Notes: generated by a model not told the origin, from the sequence alone. DNA of 64,000 nt from an uncultured Helicobacteraceae bacterium (GCA_947588965.1 CANQAN010000009.1:16895-80894); one strand, 5' to 3'; numbered from the stretch's first letter, positions 53,848 through 62,871 are shown. Translations and numbers: made by a program.

Positions 53848-54179
53848 TACAAGAAATTTGCCATATTATTGAAGATAAGAAGGGTGAAAACATCCAGACA
53901 TTTGATTTGTGTTGCACAGATTATTTTGTGGATTTTGTCGTGATTGCAACGGCATTGATTGACAAACACGCCCTTGCCCTTTTAGAAGAATTAAAAAAAC
54001 AGCTCAAGCAAAAAGGGGTGCAGTTTTTACACATTGATGATGAGAATCCCGATTGGATTGTCGCGGATTTGGGCGATATTGTCGTGCATTTTTTCACAGA
54101 AAATCAGCGCAAAAAGTTTAATTTAGAGGAATTTTTGCAAAAAATTTCAGAGGGTAAAAATTCACAAAATCTTATATAA
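53826..54179 (+). CDS. rsfS: Ribosomal silencing factor RsfS
   Basis: About 117 residues: Iojap/RsfS fold with DLCCTDYFVDFVVIATALIDKHALALLEEL near 30, VQFLHIDDENPDWIVADLGDIVVHFF near 75-95. It binds L14 and blocks subunit joining under starvation. The TTG at 53826, with AAGGAAG before it, is my start; an ATG at 53781 inside nadD would add 15 residues. It is coupled to nadD. Confidence 0.92.
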   Translation: MQDKQALVQEICHIIEDKKGENIQTFDLCCTDYFVDFVVIATALIDKHALALLEELKKQLKQKGVQFLHIDDENPDWIVADLGDIVVHFFTENQRKKFNLEEFLQKISEGKNSQNLI

Positions 54180-54208
54180 TTCTATCAATAAAATCAAAGG
54201 AGCTTCTT

Positions 54209-55927
54209 ATAGAACCATTATTGGCGATTATTTCTGTCTTGGCTATGGCTGTTGTTTCGGGGATTATTTTGAATCGCTTGAAAGTCCCTGCGATTATTGG
54301 ATATATCGTAACGGGAATCCTTGCAACTTATATTTTTGGATTCAATTTAGAGGATTCTGGTGATTTAAGGGAAGCTGCCGATCTTGGAATCGTATTTTTG
54401 ATGTTTATGATAGGGCTTGACTTCAGTTTCAAAAAGATCACGCAAATGAAGCAAGAAGTTCTGCTCTTTGGGGGATTGCAAATTGGACTTTCTATTGCGG
54501 CCTTTTTTTCAATATGTCATTTTTTATTCTATTTTGATTTCAATACCTCTATCGTTATTGCAAGTGCGATCAGCCTTTCTTCTACGGCGATCGTCTTAAA
54601 GCATATCAATGAAACAAATCAAGCAAGAACTTCCTATGGAGCAGCTTCTGTTGGGATTCTAGTCTTTCAAGACATTGCCGTAATTCCGATTCTGCTTATG
54701 ATTAAACTGCTTAGCAATACAAGCTTGAGTGCGACAGAGATGTTTTTAAACACAGGTTTATCCGCAATCGCTGTTTTACTGCTACTCATCTTGCCCGGGA
54801 GACTCTTAGCGCGTATGGCATTGGGCTTTAGTGCGCGCATGAAAACTGATGAAATTTTTGTTGGAAGTGTGTTTTTGATCGTCTTGGGGTCTGCGTATTT
54901 GAGTAAATATTTTGGCTTCTCGCTTTCGCTTGGGGCATTTTTGGCGGGAATGATTATTTCTAGCTCTCCCTATCGCTATCAAGTGGCAAGTGTTTTGGTT
55001 TATTTCCGCGATCTGCTTTTGGGTGTGTTTTTCTTAACGATTGGAATGCAAGTGGATATTGTGTTTGCTGTGAAATATTTTCTCATTGTTTTGGTTTTTT
55101 CTGTTTTGATTCTTATATTGAAGACACTCGTGATGTTTTTGTTTCTTGCTTTGTTTCGAGGTGTGAAAGTGGGGATGCGCATAGCCCTTTCATTGTCGCA
55201 GATTGGGGAATTTTCTTTTGCGATTTTCTTGCTTGCAAGTCAATACAAAATTTTGAATCTCAAGCTTGATGGCGGAGTTTTGAGTTGGATTTTAGGGGAG
55301 GAATTTCTAACCACATTCACTTCCGATGAAGTCTATCAATTTTTGACTTTAATGGTGATTTTCTCGATGGTTGCGACACCTTTTATTTTGGAACGTTTGG
55401 ATTCTTATGTGGATTCTGTTTTGGGACTTTTGAGATTGAATGAGCAACCTCACAGAGAAGAGGGGTTGGGATTACAAGAAGAAAGAGATTGTGAGATTGT
55501 CGTTTGTGGATATGGTGTCTTAGGAAAAAAGGTCTTAAACTTTTTAAAAGATTATGATGTGAATATTCTTGTGATTGATTCTAACATCGAGCACGTAAGA
55601 GAGAGCTTGAAAGATGGGTATCACACGATTTATGGCAATATCACGGATAAAATGATCTTTAAAGAGATTCAGATTCAAAATGCTGCTGCGGTGGTTTTGT
55701 GTGTGGAATCCAGCAACACGGTTTTACAAGCAGCCATTCACATTATGAGCTTAGCCCATCATGTGAGAATTATTACTCAAACACGTGAGGATGCGCTGGA
55801 AGAGAATCTCAAAGGGCTTGGATTGTATGGGGTGATTAATAACGATCAAGAAGTGGCGTTGATTTTGTCTAATCTCGCGCTCAAAGCGGTAGAAGAGTAT
55901 AAGAGTACAGAAGAAGCGGAGAGTTAG
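54209..55927 (+). CDS. Kef-type CPA2 cation/proton antiporter with RCK/TrkA-N domain
   Basis: About 572 residues. Residues about 1-400 form 12 or so membrane helices of the CPA2 fold (VPAIIGYIVTGI, ADLGIVFLMFMIGLDFS, SLSSTAIVLKH, GAFLAGMIIS); the C-terminus is a TrkA_N Rossmann domain (IVVCGYGVLGKKVLNFL). It exchanges K+ or Na+ for protons. The start is odd: the only codon correctly spaced from AAGGAG (54197-54202) is ATA at 54209; the first regular start in frame is TTG 54221, 18 bases away. I annotate 54209 tentatively. Confidence 0.9.
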   Translation: MEPLLAIISVLAMAVVSGIILNRLKVPAIIGYIVTGILATYIFGFNLEDSGDLREAADLGIVFLMFMIGLDFSFKKITQMKQEVLLFGGLQIGLSIAAFFSICHFLFYFDFNTSIVIASAISLSSTAIVLKHINETNQARTSYGAASVGILVFQDIAVIPILLMIKLLSNTSLSATEMFLNTGLSAIAVLLLLILPGRLLARMALGFSARMKTDEIFVGSVFLIVLGSAYLSKYFGFSLSLGAFLAGMIISSSPYRYQVASVLVYFRDLLLGVFFLTIGMQVDIVFAVKYFLIVLVFSVLILILKTLVMFLFLALFRGVKVGMRIALSLSQIGEFSFAIFLLASQYKILNLKLDGGVLSWILGEEFLTTFTSDEVYQFLTLMVIFSMVATPFILERLDSYVDSVLGLLRLNEQPHREEGLGLQEERDCEIVVCGYGVLGKKVLNFLKDYDVNILVIDSNIEHVRESLKDGYHTIYGNITDKMIFKEIQIQNAAAVVLCVESSNTVLQAAIHIMSLAHHVRIITQTREDALEENLKGLGLYGVINNDQEVALILSNLALKAVEEYKSTEEAES

Positions 55928-56700
55928 GAGAAAAACATTTTCTTAAACATAATGCAAAGCATAATGCTATACATAATCAAAAGCGCGTATTTGTGCTTCT
56001 TTGCATCGGTTTTAGAGAGCATGAATATTCCGATTCTCACGCCTATTAATGATGCGATTCCGACGATTGCGCCTTCCTTGAGGCTGACATAGCCATTAAG
56101 GGCAAGAGAAGCAGAACCTGCAAGAGATGAAAAAACAATGAAAAATAAAGAAACGGGTATGATTTTCTTACTGTCATATCCCAGATAATACGCCAATAAG
56201 GGAGACAAAAGCATCCCCCCGCCGATGCCCAATGAAATCGCAAAGATTCCGACAAAACAGCCACAACCTATGAGAAATAATTTTGTTCCTAAGCCCTTTT
56301 TTAAGCGACTTGTGCCGCCATAAGCGTTTGCTTTAAAGAGTTTTGCAAAGGAATAGAGAATGAAAAATGTAAAGACAATTTCTAAGACATTTGAGGGAAT
56401 TGTGCGCAACACAAACCCACTTAGTGAGGCCCCAAGCAATCCGCCAACGCCAACATAAAGCCCATCTTTGAAGTCCAAGAGATGTTTTTTGTAATTCACA
56501 TAAGAGCCATAGATTGATGAAAAAACCATCTGCATAATGGAGATTCCAATGGCGCTTTTAATGTCATTTCCTAGCATAATGACAAGTGGAACGAGAATCG
56601 CCCCGCCACCGATTCCAAAAAATCCCGCCAAAATTCCCGTGAGGATTCCGATTGAAAAAAGAATGATGTCATAAACAGGCTCTGTGGATAAAAGTTCCAT
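55924..56700 (-). CDS. TSUP family exporter (TauE/SafE-like)
   Basis: 258 residues, about 8 membrane helices, with the duplicated glycine-rich motifs GFFGIGGGAILVPL near 27 and ISLGIGGGMLLSPL near 165 of the TSUP family. Members export sulfite, sulfoacetate or related anions; substrate unknown here. It converges on the antiporter with a 4-base overlap at the stops. Confidence 0.88.
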   Translation of the reverse strand: MELLSTEPVYDIILFSIGILTGILAGFFGIGGGAILVPLVIMLGNDIKSAIGISIMQMVFSSIYGSYVNYKKHLLDFKDGLYVGVGGLLGASLSGFVLRTIPSNVLEIVFTFFILYSFAKLFKANAYGGTSRLKKGLGTKLFLIGCGCFVGIFAISLGIGGGMLLSPLLAYYLGYDSKKIIPVSLFFIVFSSLAGSASLALNGYVSLKEGAIVGIASLIGVRIGIFMLSKTDAKKHKYALLIMYSIMLCIMFKKMFFS

Positions 56701-56806
56701 TATTTCTATCTTGTGTCTAAAATTCGCACAATTTTACCAAAAAGAACGCGCTTTGAGAAAAATAATATCAAATATGTTAAAATTTCGCAGAAATTAGGGA
56801 GAGGAT

Positions 56807-57880
56807 ATGCGCATTAAAAAAGAAAAAACAGAGATTAAAATCACAAATTTTGTCAAAGTTGCGGGTTGAGCAGGCAAAGTAGGTCTGGAAGATCTCTCAC
56901 ATCTTGCAGGTCAATTGTGCAATCTTAAAGACAAGAATCTTTTAGTGGATTTTAAAGAGAGCGATGATGCTGGAATCTATCGCTTGAGCGATTCTTTGGC
57001 ATTGGTGCAAACTGCCGATTTCATTACGCCTGTCGTCAATGATCCTTTTGTCTATGGGCAAATTGCCGCAGCAAATGCGTTGAGTGATGTCTATGCAATG
57101 GGCGGAATCGTCAAATGTGCGCTCAATCTAATGATGTGGGATTCTTGCAGGATTCCACAAGATTATGCAATGGCAATTTTAGAGGGAGGATTGTCTAAGG
57201 TTAAAGAAGCAGGTGGTGTTCTGCTCGGTGGGCATACCATTGCAGATAGTGAGCAAAAGTATGGTTTGAGTGTGAGCGGACTTGTGAATCCTCAAAGAAT
57301 ATGGCGCAACAACACGGCAAAAGTTGGCGATGCACTCATTCTTACAAAACCCATTGGAATGGGCGTTTTAACAACGGCTCTTAAGGCGGATTTGCTGAAA
57401 ATAACCACGCAAAAAAAGATTTCTAAAATTATGGCGACTTTGAATCGCAATGCCTGTGAGATCGCGCAAGATTTTACAATTCATGCTTGCACTGATATTA
57501 CGGGATTTGGGCTTTTGGGGCATTTGCATGAGATGTTAAATCCTAAGATTAATTTGCGCCTTGATAGCGCACAGATTCCGATTGTCAAGGAGACTTTTTC
57601 TTTCGCCAAAGAGGGCATTATTCCCGGTGGAAGTCGTGGGAATTTCAAGTCTCTCCAGCATGTGTGTGCATTTAATCTGAAAAGGGATTCTCAATTCAAA
57701 GGATTAGAGATACTACTCTTTGATGCGCAAACTTCGGGCGGATTGGTGTTTGCATTACCCAAAACAGAGGCAAACACATTCCTAAAGTCCCTGCAGGATT
57801 CTGGTGTGGAATCTGCACAAATCATCGGAGAGGTTGAACCCTATTGCAAAGGCAGAGCGGAAAGGATTTTGATTGAGTGA
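56807..57880 (+). CDS. selD: Selenide, water dikinase, with selenocysteine at the active site
   Basis: 357 residues counting the UGA at 56867-56869 as selenocysteine (residue 21). The N-terminal VAGUAGK aligns with the Cys17-x-x-Lys20 of E. coli SelD: U21 and K24. Downstream, DDAGIYRL, TADFITPVVNDPFVYGQIAAANALSDVYAMGG, GGHTI and TSGG are family motifs. It makes selenophosphate from selenide and ATP for selenoprotein and tRNA synthesis. The ATG is preceded by GGGAGAGGAT. Gene finders that stop at UGA would begin it at 56915 or so and lose the active site. selA and selB are not in the window. Confidence 0.92.
56881..56895 (+). promoter_or_regulatory. Candidate bacterial SECIS hairpin in selD
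   Basis: Downstream of the UGA: a 6-bp stem AGGUCU / AGAUCU with a GGA loop, whose first loop base is G, 17 bases past the UGA. This fits the usual pattern (short stem, small apical loop, G in its first two bases, about 16-37 bases from UGA). Confidence 0.5.
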
Positions 57881-58289
57881 GGAATGTGTGCAGATTCGTG
57901 TTTATTATGAGGATACAGATTGCGGCGGAATCGTGTATCATGCAAATTATCTTAAATATTGTGAGCGCGCAAGGAGTGAGATGTTTTTTAAGCGCAAGAT
58001 TGCGCCCTTGCAGGATGGAATCGGATTTGTTGTGAAGTCAATGCAGTTAGACTTTCTAGCTCCCGCGCGATTGGGCGATATTTTAGAGATCAAAACACAA
58101 GTCTTAGAACAAAAATTCACTTCTGTAGCCTTGCAACAGACGATATGGCGTCCTGCAGGGAAAGAGGCGGAGCGGACAAAGATTTTTCAAGCAAATCTCG
58201 TGCTTGTCTGTGTGGATTCTGCGACACAGAAAATCGTGAGGATTCCGCAATGGGCACAAGATGTCTTGGCAGAGCAAAAGGAGGAGTGA
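57873..58289 (+). CDS. ybgC: YbgC-type acyl-CoA thioesterase
   Basis: 138 residues, hot-dog fold: RVYYEDTDCGGIVYHANYLKYCERARSEMF at the start carries the catalytic Asp (YEDTD) and the His/Tyr pair. In other bacteria it is linked to the Tol-Pal locus and phospholipid metabolism. The start is either TTG 57873 (overlapping the selD stop) or GTG 57888. The gene is followed directly by the DUF493 gene. Confidence 0.9.
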   Translation: MSEECVQIRVYYEDTDCGGIVYHANYLKYCERARSEMFFKRKIAPLQDGIGFVVKSMQLDFLAPARLGDILEIKTQVLEQKFTSVALQQTIWRPAGKEAERTKIFQANLVLVCVDSATQKIVRIPQWAQDVLAEQKEE

Positions 58290-58290
58290 A

Positions 58291-58542
58291 ATGGATGACA
58301 CAAAAAAAGAGATTCAATACCCTTGCACTTGGCATTATCGCATTATTGGTGAAGACAGAGATGCTCTGCACAAAGCGGCAGTGGAGATTATAGAAAAAGA
58401 CTTTGTTCATTCTGCGGGTTTGGTGAGTAAGGGGGGCAAATATCACAGCATCCATTTGGAAGTTGAGGTGTCGCATAAAGAAGAAAGAGATTCTATTTTT
58501 GTCGCCTTGCAAAAGGATGCTAGAATCAAGTTTGTCCTCTAG
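58291..58542 (+). CDS. DUF493/YbeD-type small protein
   Basis: 83 residues: YPCTWHYRIIGEDRDALHKAAVEIIEKDF, then SKGGKYHSIHLEVEVSHKEERDSIFVALQKD, a ferredoxin-like ACT-type pattern of the DUF493 family. As I recall, the H. pylori homologue also sits next to ybgC. Role unknown; E. coli YbeD relates to lipoate/LipB regions. AAGGAGGAG precedes the ATG. Confidence 0.85.
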   Translation: MDDTKKEIQYPCTWHYRIIGEDRDALHKAAVEIIEKDFVHSAGLVSKGGKYHSIHLEVEVSHKEERDSIFVALQKDARIKFVL

Positions 58543-58552
58543 AAATTGTGCT

Positions 58553-59338
58553 ATGAGAAGTGTGTTTTTACTCATGCTTTTGTGGGCTTCTCTGTCTTTT
58601 GGAGATGATTTGAAGATTCAAATTGCACGGCAATGCGTTTTTGAATCCTATCCTACCCTTAAAACAGATGCGCACTTTTTGGAGGATTTTTTGGGGAGTT
58701 TGGATTCTGGCATGTCTGTGTCGTATAAGACAGAGCAAGAGTATGAGAGGACATTACAGAATCCACGTTTAGTGGATACTTTTATCTATCCCTATCCGCT
58801 AGATTCTTTCGCTAATGAGCCTTTTGAGGATAGTGCGCGTTTGCGCGATTATACGCTTTTGGAGTTTCTTTATGGGGATTCTAAGTCGCATGTGGAATTG
58901 CATTTGAAGTCCTTGAAGTGGGTTGATGGCCACTCTATTTTATTTAATGTACAAAATGGTGCCTATGAATCCTTAGAGAGAGTACGGAATCGTTTGCAAG
59001 TTTTACTTGAAGAAAATCCGCAATATTTGGACTTTCTTAAAAATATCGGGGGGACATATTTGTGGCGCAAGATCGCGCACACAAAGCGCCTTAGTCCCCA
59101 CAGCTTCGGAATCGCTATAGACATTAATGTCGCACATTCACGATATTGGCTTTGGGATTTGCAACGCCATCCCCCACAAAGAGTGCGTGAGTTTGGGATT
59201 CCACAAGACATTATAGAGGCTTTTGAGCAAGAGGGATTCATTTGGGGAGGGCGCTGGTGGCATTATGATAGTATGCATTTTGAATACCGCCCCGAGATTC
59301 TTTGCTATGCAGAGAGATTGAGGAGCATTGCGCATTAG
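58553..59338 (+). CDS. M15-family (VanY-like) D-Ala-D-Ala carboxypeptidase
   Basis: 261 residues with a signal peptide (about 1-17, ending SLSFG). The C-terminal half has SPHSFGIAIDINVAH near 182 (HxxxxxxD zinc ligands), and GFIWGGRWWHYDSMHFEY near 230 (Trp-Trp-His, MHFE) of the M15C subfamily. It should trim peptide side chains of peptidoglycan in the periplasm, perhaps with the lytic transglycosylases at 0-13 kb. It converges on hemD, overlapping its stop by 4 bases. Confidence 0.88.
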   Translation: MRSVFLLMLLWASLSFGDDLKIQIARQCVFESYPTLKTDAHFLEDFLGSLDSGMSVSYKTEQEYERTLQNPRLVDTFIYPYPLDSFANEPFEDSARLRDYTLLEFLYGDSKSHVELHLKSLKWVDGHSILFNVQNGAYESLERVRNRLQVLLEENPQYLDFLKNIGGTYLWRKIAHTKRLSPHSFGIAIDINVAHSRYWLWDLQRHPPQRVREFGIPQDIIEAFEQEGFIWGGRWWHYDSMHFEYRPEILCYAERLRSIAH

Positions 59339-60054
59339 TGGGTAAGTGTTTTTGCAAATTCTAATGCGCTTATGATGTTTGTTTGTGGGGATTGCATAAT
59401 TTTTGCATTATGCAAGAGGGTTTGTGCTGCCTTTTTGGTTGTTGCACCGATACAGAGGGCTGTAAAGTTGGGATTCCACGAGAAATTTAATAAAAATGCG
59501 CGAATCTGTGATGGTGCGCTAAAGAATATCACGGAGTTTTGTGTTAGGGTTGGTGGGTTTTTGAGCTTTATGGGATGATTTTCATAGACAATGAGGGATT
59601 TTAGTGTGATTCCATTTTGTTTAAAGAGAGCGGGGAGGGGCGCGGCGATTTTTTTTGCGCGTATGAATAGGGGATTCTTATCTTTGAGATGCACAAGGGC
59701 TTCTTGGACAAAAATCTCTCCATAGGCAGAACTTGCGCTAAATGCGACTTTAAAGCCTTTGTTTTCAAGAGTAGAGGCGATTTTTGGGCTTAGGACATAA
59801 TGGGGCAGTTTGTGCCAATGAGCTGTAAGGGATTCTGAATCTTTTGAGTGTGCAATATTTTCTTCTAATGCAGAGATTGCGCTCTTAGAAGTAAAAATCA
59901 AGCTATCACTTGCAAGAAAAATCTCTGCAAAGTTTTTTGGAAAAAGTGTCGTGAGGGTGATAAGTGGCAGAATTTCTATATCTTTATTTCTTTCTAAGCC
60001 CTTTAGGTCTGGAGATTCTAAGTTTGGATTGCTTTTTGTGATATAATAGATCAT
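59335..60054 (-). CDS. hemD: Uroporphyrinogen-III synthase
   Basis: 239 residues with the weakly conserved HemD pattern: SLIFTSKSAISALEEN near 58, YVLSPKIASTLENKGFKV near 90, VIFFSAPSQIRAFL near 170 and CIGATTKKAAQTL near 200. It closes the tetrapyrrole ring with ring-D inversion. No ribosome binding site is apparent; TTAAAATA lies just before the ATG, suggesting a very short leader. The adjacent rhodanese-like gene diverges from it, as I recall from H. pylori. Confidence 0.88.
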   Translation of the reverse strand: MIYYITKSNPNLESPDLKGLERNKDIEILPLITLTTLFPKNFAEIFLASDSLIFTSKSAISALEENIAHSKDSESLTAHWHKLPHYVLSPKIASTLENKGFKVAFSASSAYGEIFVQEALVHLKDKNPLFIRAKKIAAPLPALFKQNGITLKSLIVYENHPIKLKNPPTLTQNSVIFFSAPSQIRAFLLNFSWNPNFTALCIGATTKKAAQTLLHNAKIMQSPQTNIISALEFAKTLTH

Positions 60055-60092
60055 AGTGTATTTTAACGCATTTTTAGTCTTAAAGGCATTAA

Positions 60093-60425
60093 GTGTATAT
60101 AAAAAACAAAAGTTTAGCCATGCCTGTGTCGCTTGATGGGTTAGAGCTTGATTCTTTTATTGTGATTGATTTGCGCTCAAGGGGATATTATCTCATAAGT
60201 CATGTTCAAAATGCGCTTAATATTGAATCCTTGCAGCGCATTGCCTACATCGCGCAAGAAAATCAAGACCGCAAGATTTTGCTTTATTGTCATAGTGGTG
60301 CAACTGCAGCGGAGTTTGGAAGTGAGCTTGTTGCTATGGGGTGTAAAAACATTTATTATGTTGATGAGAATTATTTTGCACTCAAAAAGCACAACATTCC
60401 CTTAGAGGGAGAGGGATTACAATAA
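60093..60425 (+). CDS. Rhodanese-like domain protein
   Basis: 110 residues, one rhodanese domain: FIVIDLRSRGYYLISHVQNALNIES and LLYCHSGATAAEFGSELVAMG, with the active-site Cys in CHSGAT. It may carry sulfane sulfur; substrate unknown. The start is GTG 60093, with AAAGG six bases before; ATG 60120 would remove nine residues. It is divergent from hemD, separated by 38 bases. Confidence 0.85.
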   Translation: MYIKNKSLAMPVSLDGLELDSFIVIDLRSRGYYLISHVQNALNIESLQRIAYIAQENQDRKILLYCHSGATAAEFGSELVAMGCKNIYYVDENYFALKKHNIPLEGEGLQ

Positions 60426-60490
60426 AGCGCTTCTTTGGAATCCAAATTTCAATTTCATAGCAGACGTTTCATGCAGGGTTAAAGGGATTA

Positions 60491-61498
60491 TCAAAACAAA
60501 CTTCCTTGACTCCTCCCTCCAAACGAAAACAGCTCATAGGTTTTTTGCGTTGCGATGCGCCCCCGTGCTGTCCTTTCTAAGAATCCATTGACTAATAAAT
60601 AGGGTTCAATCACATCCTCAATCGTTCCCTCATCCTCACTCATAGCCGCAGCAAGTGTGCTAAGTCCAATGGGGCGCCCTCTGCTTTCGCAAATGATTTT
60701 TAGGAATCTCAAATCAAGCTCATCAAATCCATGTTCATTGACCCCCAATTCATTAAGGGCGTATTGTGTTCTTTCTTTTGTAATGGTTTCATCTTCGGCA
60801 ACTTCCGCGAAGTCGCGCACTCTCTTTAAAAGTCGCAATGCGATTCTAGGAGTTCCGCGCGAACGTTTGGCGATTTCTAGTGCGGCTTCTTTTTGGCATT
60901 TTTTTTGGAGTTTGACAGAGGCACTTGTTATGATTGTAGCAAGTTCTTCTTGTTCATAAAACTGCATGCGAAATTGCATTCCAAAGCGATCGCGCAGAGG
61001 ATTGCTAATCATTCCCGCGCGCGTTGTCGCGCCGATGAGCGTAAAACGTGGTAAGTCTATTTTCACACTCTGTGCAGCTGGCCCGCTTCCAATGATAATA
61101 TCAAGCCTAAAGTCTTCCATAGCAGGATAGAGAATCTCCTCAATGGCGGGACTTAAGCGATGAATCTCATCAATGAATAAAATCGCACCATCGCTTAAAT
61201 TTGTCAAAATTGCTGCCAAATCGCCCGCCTTTTCAATCATAGGCGCAGCGGTTACTTGTATGTGGGCATTCATTTCTGTGCTGATAATGTGTGCTAAAGT
61301 CGTCTTTCCAAGTCCCGGAGGACCAAAGAGCAAGATATGATCTAAGACATCTTTGCGCTTTTTTGCGGCACTAATGAAAACTTGCAAATTTTTCTTTAGT
61401 TTTTCTTGACCGATATAATCATTCCAAGTTGAGGGGCGTAGCTTAAGTTCTTCTGCGCTCTCAAGGGACATTTTTTCAATTTCTACGATTCTTTCCAT
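60491..61498 (-). CDS. ruvB: Holliday junction DNA helicase RuvB
   Basis: 335 residues: [13 protein letters not shown] near 60 (Walker A), [14 protein letters not shown] near 106 (Walker B), [19 protein letters not shown] near 155 (sensor and arginine finger), and a C-terminal winged helix ([24 protein letters not shown]). It drives branch migration with RuvA. It overlaps the panB stop by one base (TAATG). Confidence 0.97.
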   Translation of the reverse strand: MERIVEIEKMSLESAEELKLRPSTWNDYIGQEKLKKNLQVFISAAKKRKDVLDHILLFGPPGLGKTTLAHIISTEMNAHIQVTAAPMIEKAGDLAAILTNLSDGAILFIDEIHRLSPAIEEILYPAMEDFRLDIIIGSGPAAQSVKIDLPRFTLIGATTRAGMISNPLRDRFGMQFRMQFYEQEELATIITSASVKLQKKCQKEAALEIAKRSRGTPRIALRLLKRVRDFAEVAEDETITKERTQYALNELGVNEHGFDELDLRFLKIICESRGRPIGLSTLAAAMSEDEGTIEDVIEPYLLVNGFLERTARGRIATQKTYELFSFGGRSQGSLF

Positions 61499-62304
61499 TA
61501 ATAACTTTCATTTGAATTAGGGAAACGTGAATCTTTCACATCTTTGACAAATTCCCTCAAAGCATCCCTGATAAGATACGCCCCTTGCAAATATCTGCGC
61601 ACAAATTTAGGCTGGAATTCTTCAAAGAATCCAAAGGCATCGCTCCACACAAGCACTTGTCCATCAACATTAACGCCACTTCCAATTCCAATCACGGGAA
61701 TTTTAACACTTTTGGCTATAGATTCTGCACTCTTTGCGACAACCCCCTCTAAGAGAATGCTAAAGGCACCGCTTTTTTCAATGTCTTTTGCAAGGGCAAT
61801 GAGCGTTTGTGTGTCTTGCTCACTTTTGCCTTGTATTTTGTAGCCTCCATGAGAGCGGACAAATTGCGGTTTGAGCCCGATGTGTGCCATCACCGCGATT
61901 CCATTTTCTACAAGAAGCCTGATGGTCTCTAAGCCCTCTTTTCCGATTTCTAGTTTGACTGCGTGGGCATCGGTGTTTTTGTAGATAGAGATTGCAGATT
62001 CTAGTGCGTTTTGTGGTGTTGCCGTGCTTCCAAAGGGCATATCGCAAACCACCAAACTCTGTTTTGTCGCATTGCACACAGCCTTTGTGTGATAAATCAT
62101 AGCCTCTAGGGAAATCCCTAATGTGTCTTTTGCGCCAAAAAAGCTCATATGCAAACTATCGCCCACTAAAATCATATCCACTTCTCCATCAAAAATCTTA
62201 GCAAACAGAGCATCATAGGCGGTTATCATGGTGATTTTTTCTTTGTTTTTTTTGTTTGAAATGGTTGTGATTGTCGTCTGTTTGTTTGGTGTTTGCATAC
62301 TCAT
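61498..62304 (-). CDS. panB: 3-methyl-2-oxobutanoate hydroxymethyltransferase
   Basis: 268 residues: [26 protein letters not shown] near 25, CDMPFGS near 87, AVKLEIGK near 113, [18 protein letters not shown] near 142, [15 protein letters not shown] near 200. It makes ketopantoate, first step of pantothenate synthesis, so it feeds CoaBC at 7-8 kb. AAGGA precedes the ATG. Confidence 0.96.
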   Translation of the reverse strand: MSMQTPNKQTTITTISNKKNKEKITMITAYDALFAKIFDGEVDMILVGDSLHMSFFGAKDTLGISLEAMIYHTKAVCNATKQSLVVCDMPFGSTATPQNALESAISIYKNTDAHAVKLEIGKEGLETIRLLVENGIAVMAHIGLKPQFVRSHGGYKIQGKSEQDTQTLIALAKDIEKSGAFSILLEGVVAKSAESIAKSVKIPVIGIGSGVNVDGQVLVWSDAFGFFEEFQPKFVRRYLQGAYLIRDALREFVKDVKDSRFPNSNESY

Positions 62305-62328
62305 TTTGTTTCCTTAAACTTTTAGCGC

Positions 62329-62334
62329 ATTATA
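62329..62334 (-). promoter_or_regulatory. Promoter -10 for panB-ruvB
   Basis: Minus-strand TATAAT preceded by TGC, 25 bases before the panB ATG, back-to-back with the ssrA promoter. Confidence 0.65.
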
Positions 62335-62340
62335 GCAAAA

Positions 62341-62369
62341 TTGACAAAAAAAATATTTTTTGCTAGAAT
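62341..62369 (+). promoter_or_regulatory. Strong sigma-70 promoter for ssrA
   Basis: TTGACA (62341-62346), a 17-base spacer, then TAGAAT (62364-62369) preceded by TGC. Transcription should start near 62376, about 60 bases before the mature tmRNA 5' end, leaving a leader for RNase P to remove. Confidence 0.8.
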
Positions 62370-62437
62370 CAAGGGCATTTTTTGACTCATCTTTAAATGA
62401 ATCAATTAAGATGTGGGAATTTAATGAGGCTTGTATG

Positions 62438-62807
62438 GGGCTGATATGAATTTCGACGAGATTTGAATGGCTTTAGTTGTATGCCGACTTGCGCTAAGTC
62501 GTTAAACTGGTGCATTAAATATAAACGCAAACAACGCGAATTACGTTCCAGCTTACGCTAAAGCTGCGTAGGTTTATCTGATTTTGGAACTGTTCTTAAA
62601 ATGAGATTCTAGCTCTCTTTTAAAGAGCATCATTTTTGCTAGATGCGCCTTATATGACCGCATATAGGGTTAAGTTTTGGTTGCCTTTTTTGCAGAGTTT
62701 TTGGGTGTCTCTGTGGAGAAGAAAGATTCCAAGCCTAAGAAAGCATATAATCCAATTATTGTTGGTTTGAGTTTCGGACTGGGGTTTGATTCCCCACAGC
62801 TCCACCA
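62438..62807 (+). ncRNA. ssrA: Transfer-messenger RNA
   Basis: The 5' end GGGGCTGATATGAATTTCGA and the 3' end with a T arm (GGGTTTGATTCCC) and encoded CCA pair as the tRNA-like domain. The tag frame (62527-62571) encodes ANNANYVPAYAKAA followed by TAG, close to the Helicobacter and Campylobacter tags ending in PAYAKAA. It rescues stalled ribosomes and marks the product for proteolysis. The first tag codon GCA is inferred by alignment of tag length. Intervening hairpins were not fully folded by me. Confidence 0.96.
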
Positions 62808-62871
62808 TTGATAGAACTTAAGATTTGTTGATGAGTTATGAGTTGGGAAGTATTAAAGTAGGGGGATAGGA

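Noticed and set aside
56867..56869. TGA read as a nonsense mutation making selD a pseudogene
   Set aside because: The frame continues intact with family motifs on both sides, the residue matches the catalytic Cys of SelD, and a hairpin of SECIS type follows.
56881..56886. AGGUCU as an fdhF-type SECIS apical loop
   Set aside because: No stem forms around it in that role; it pairs as part of the 6-bp stem instead.
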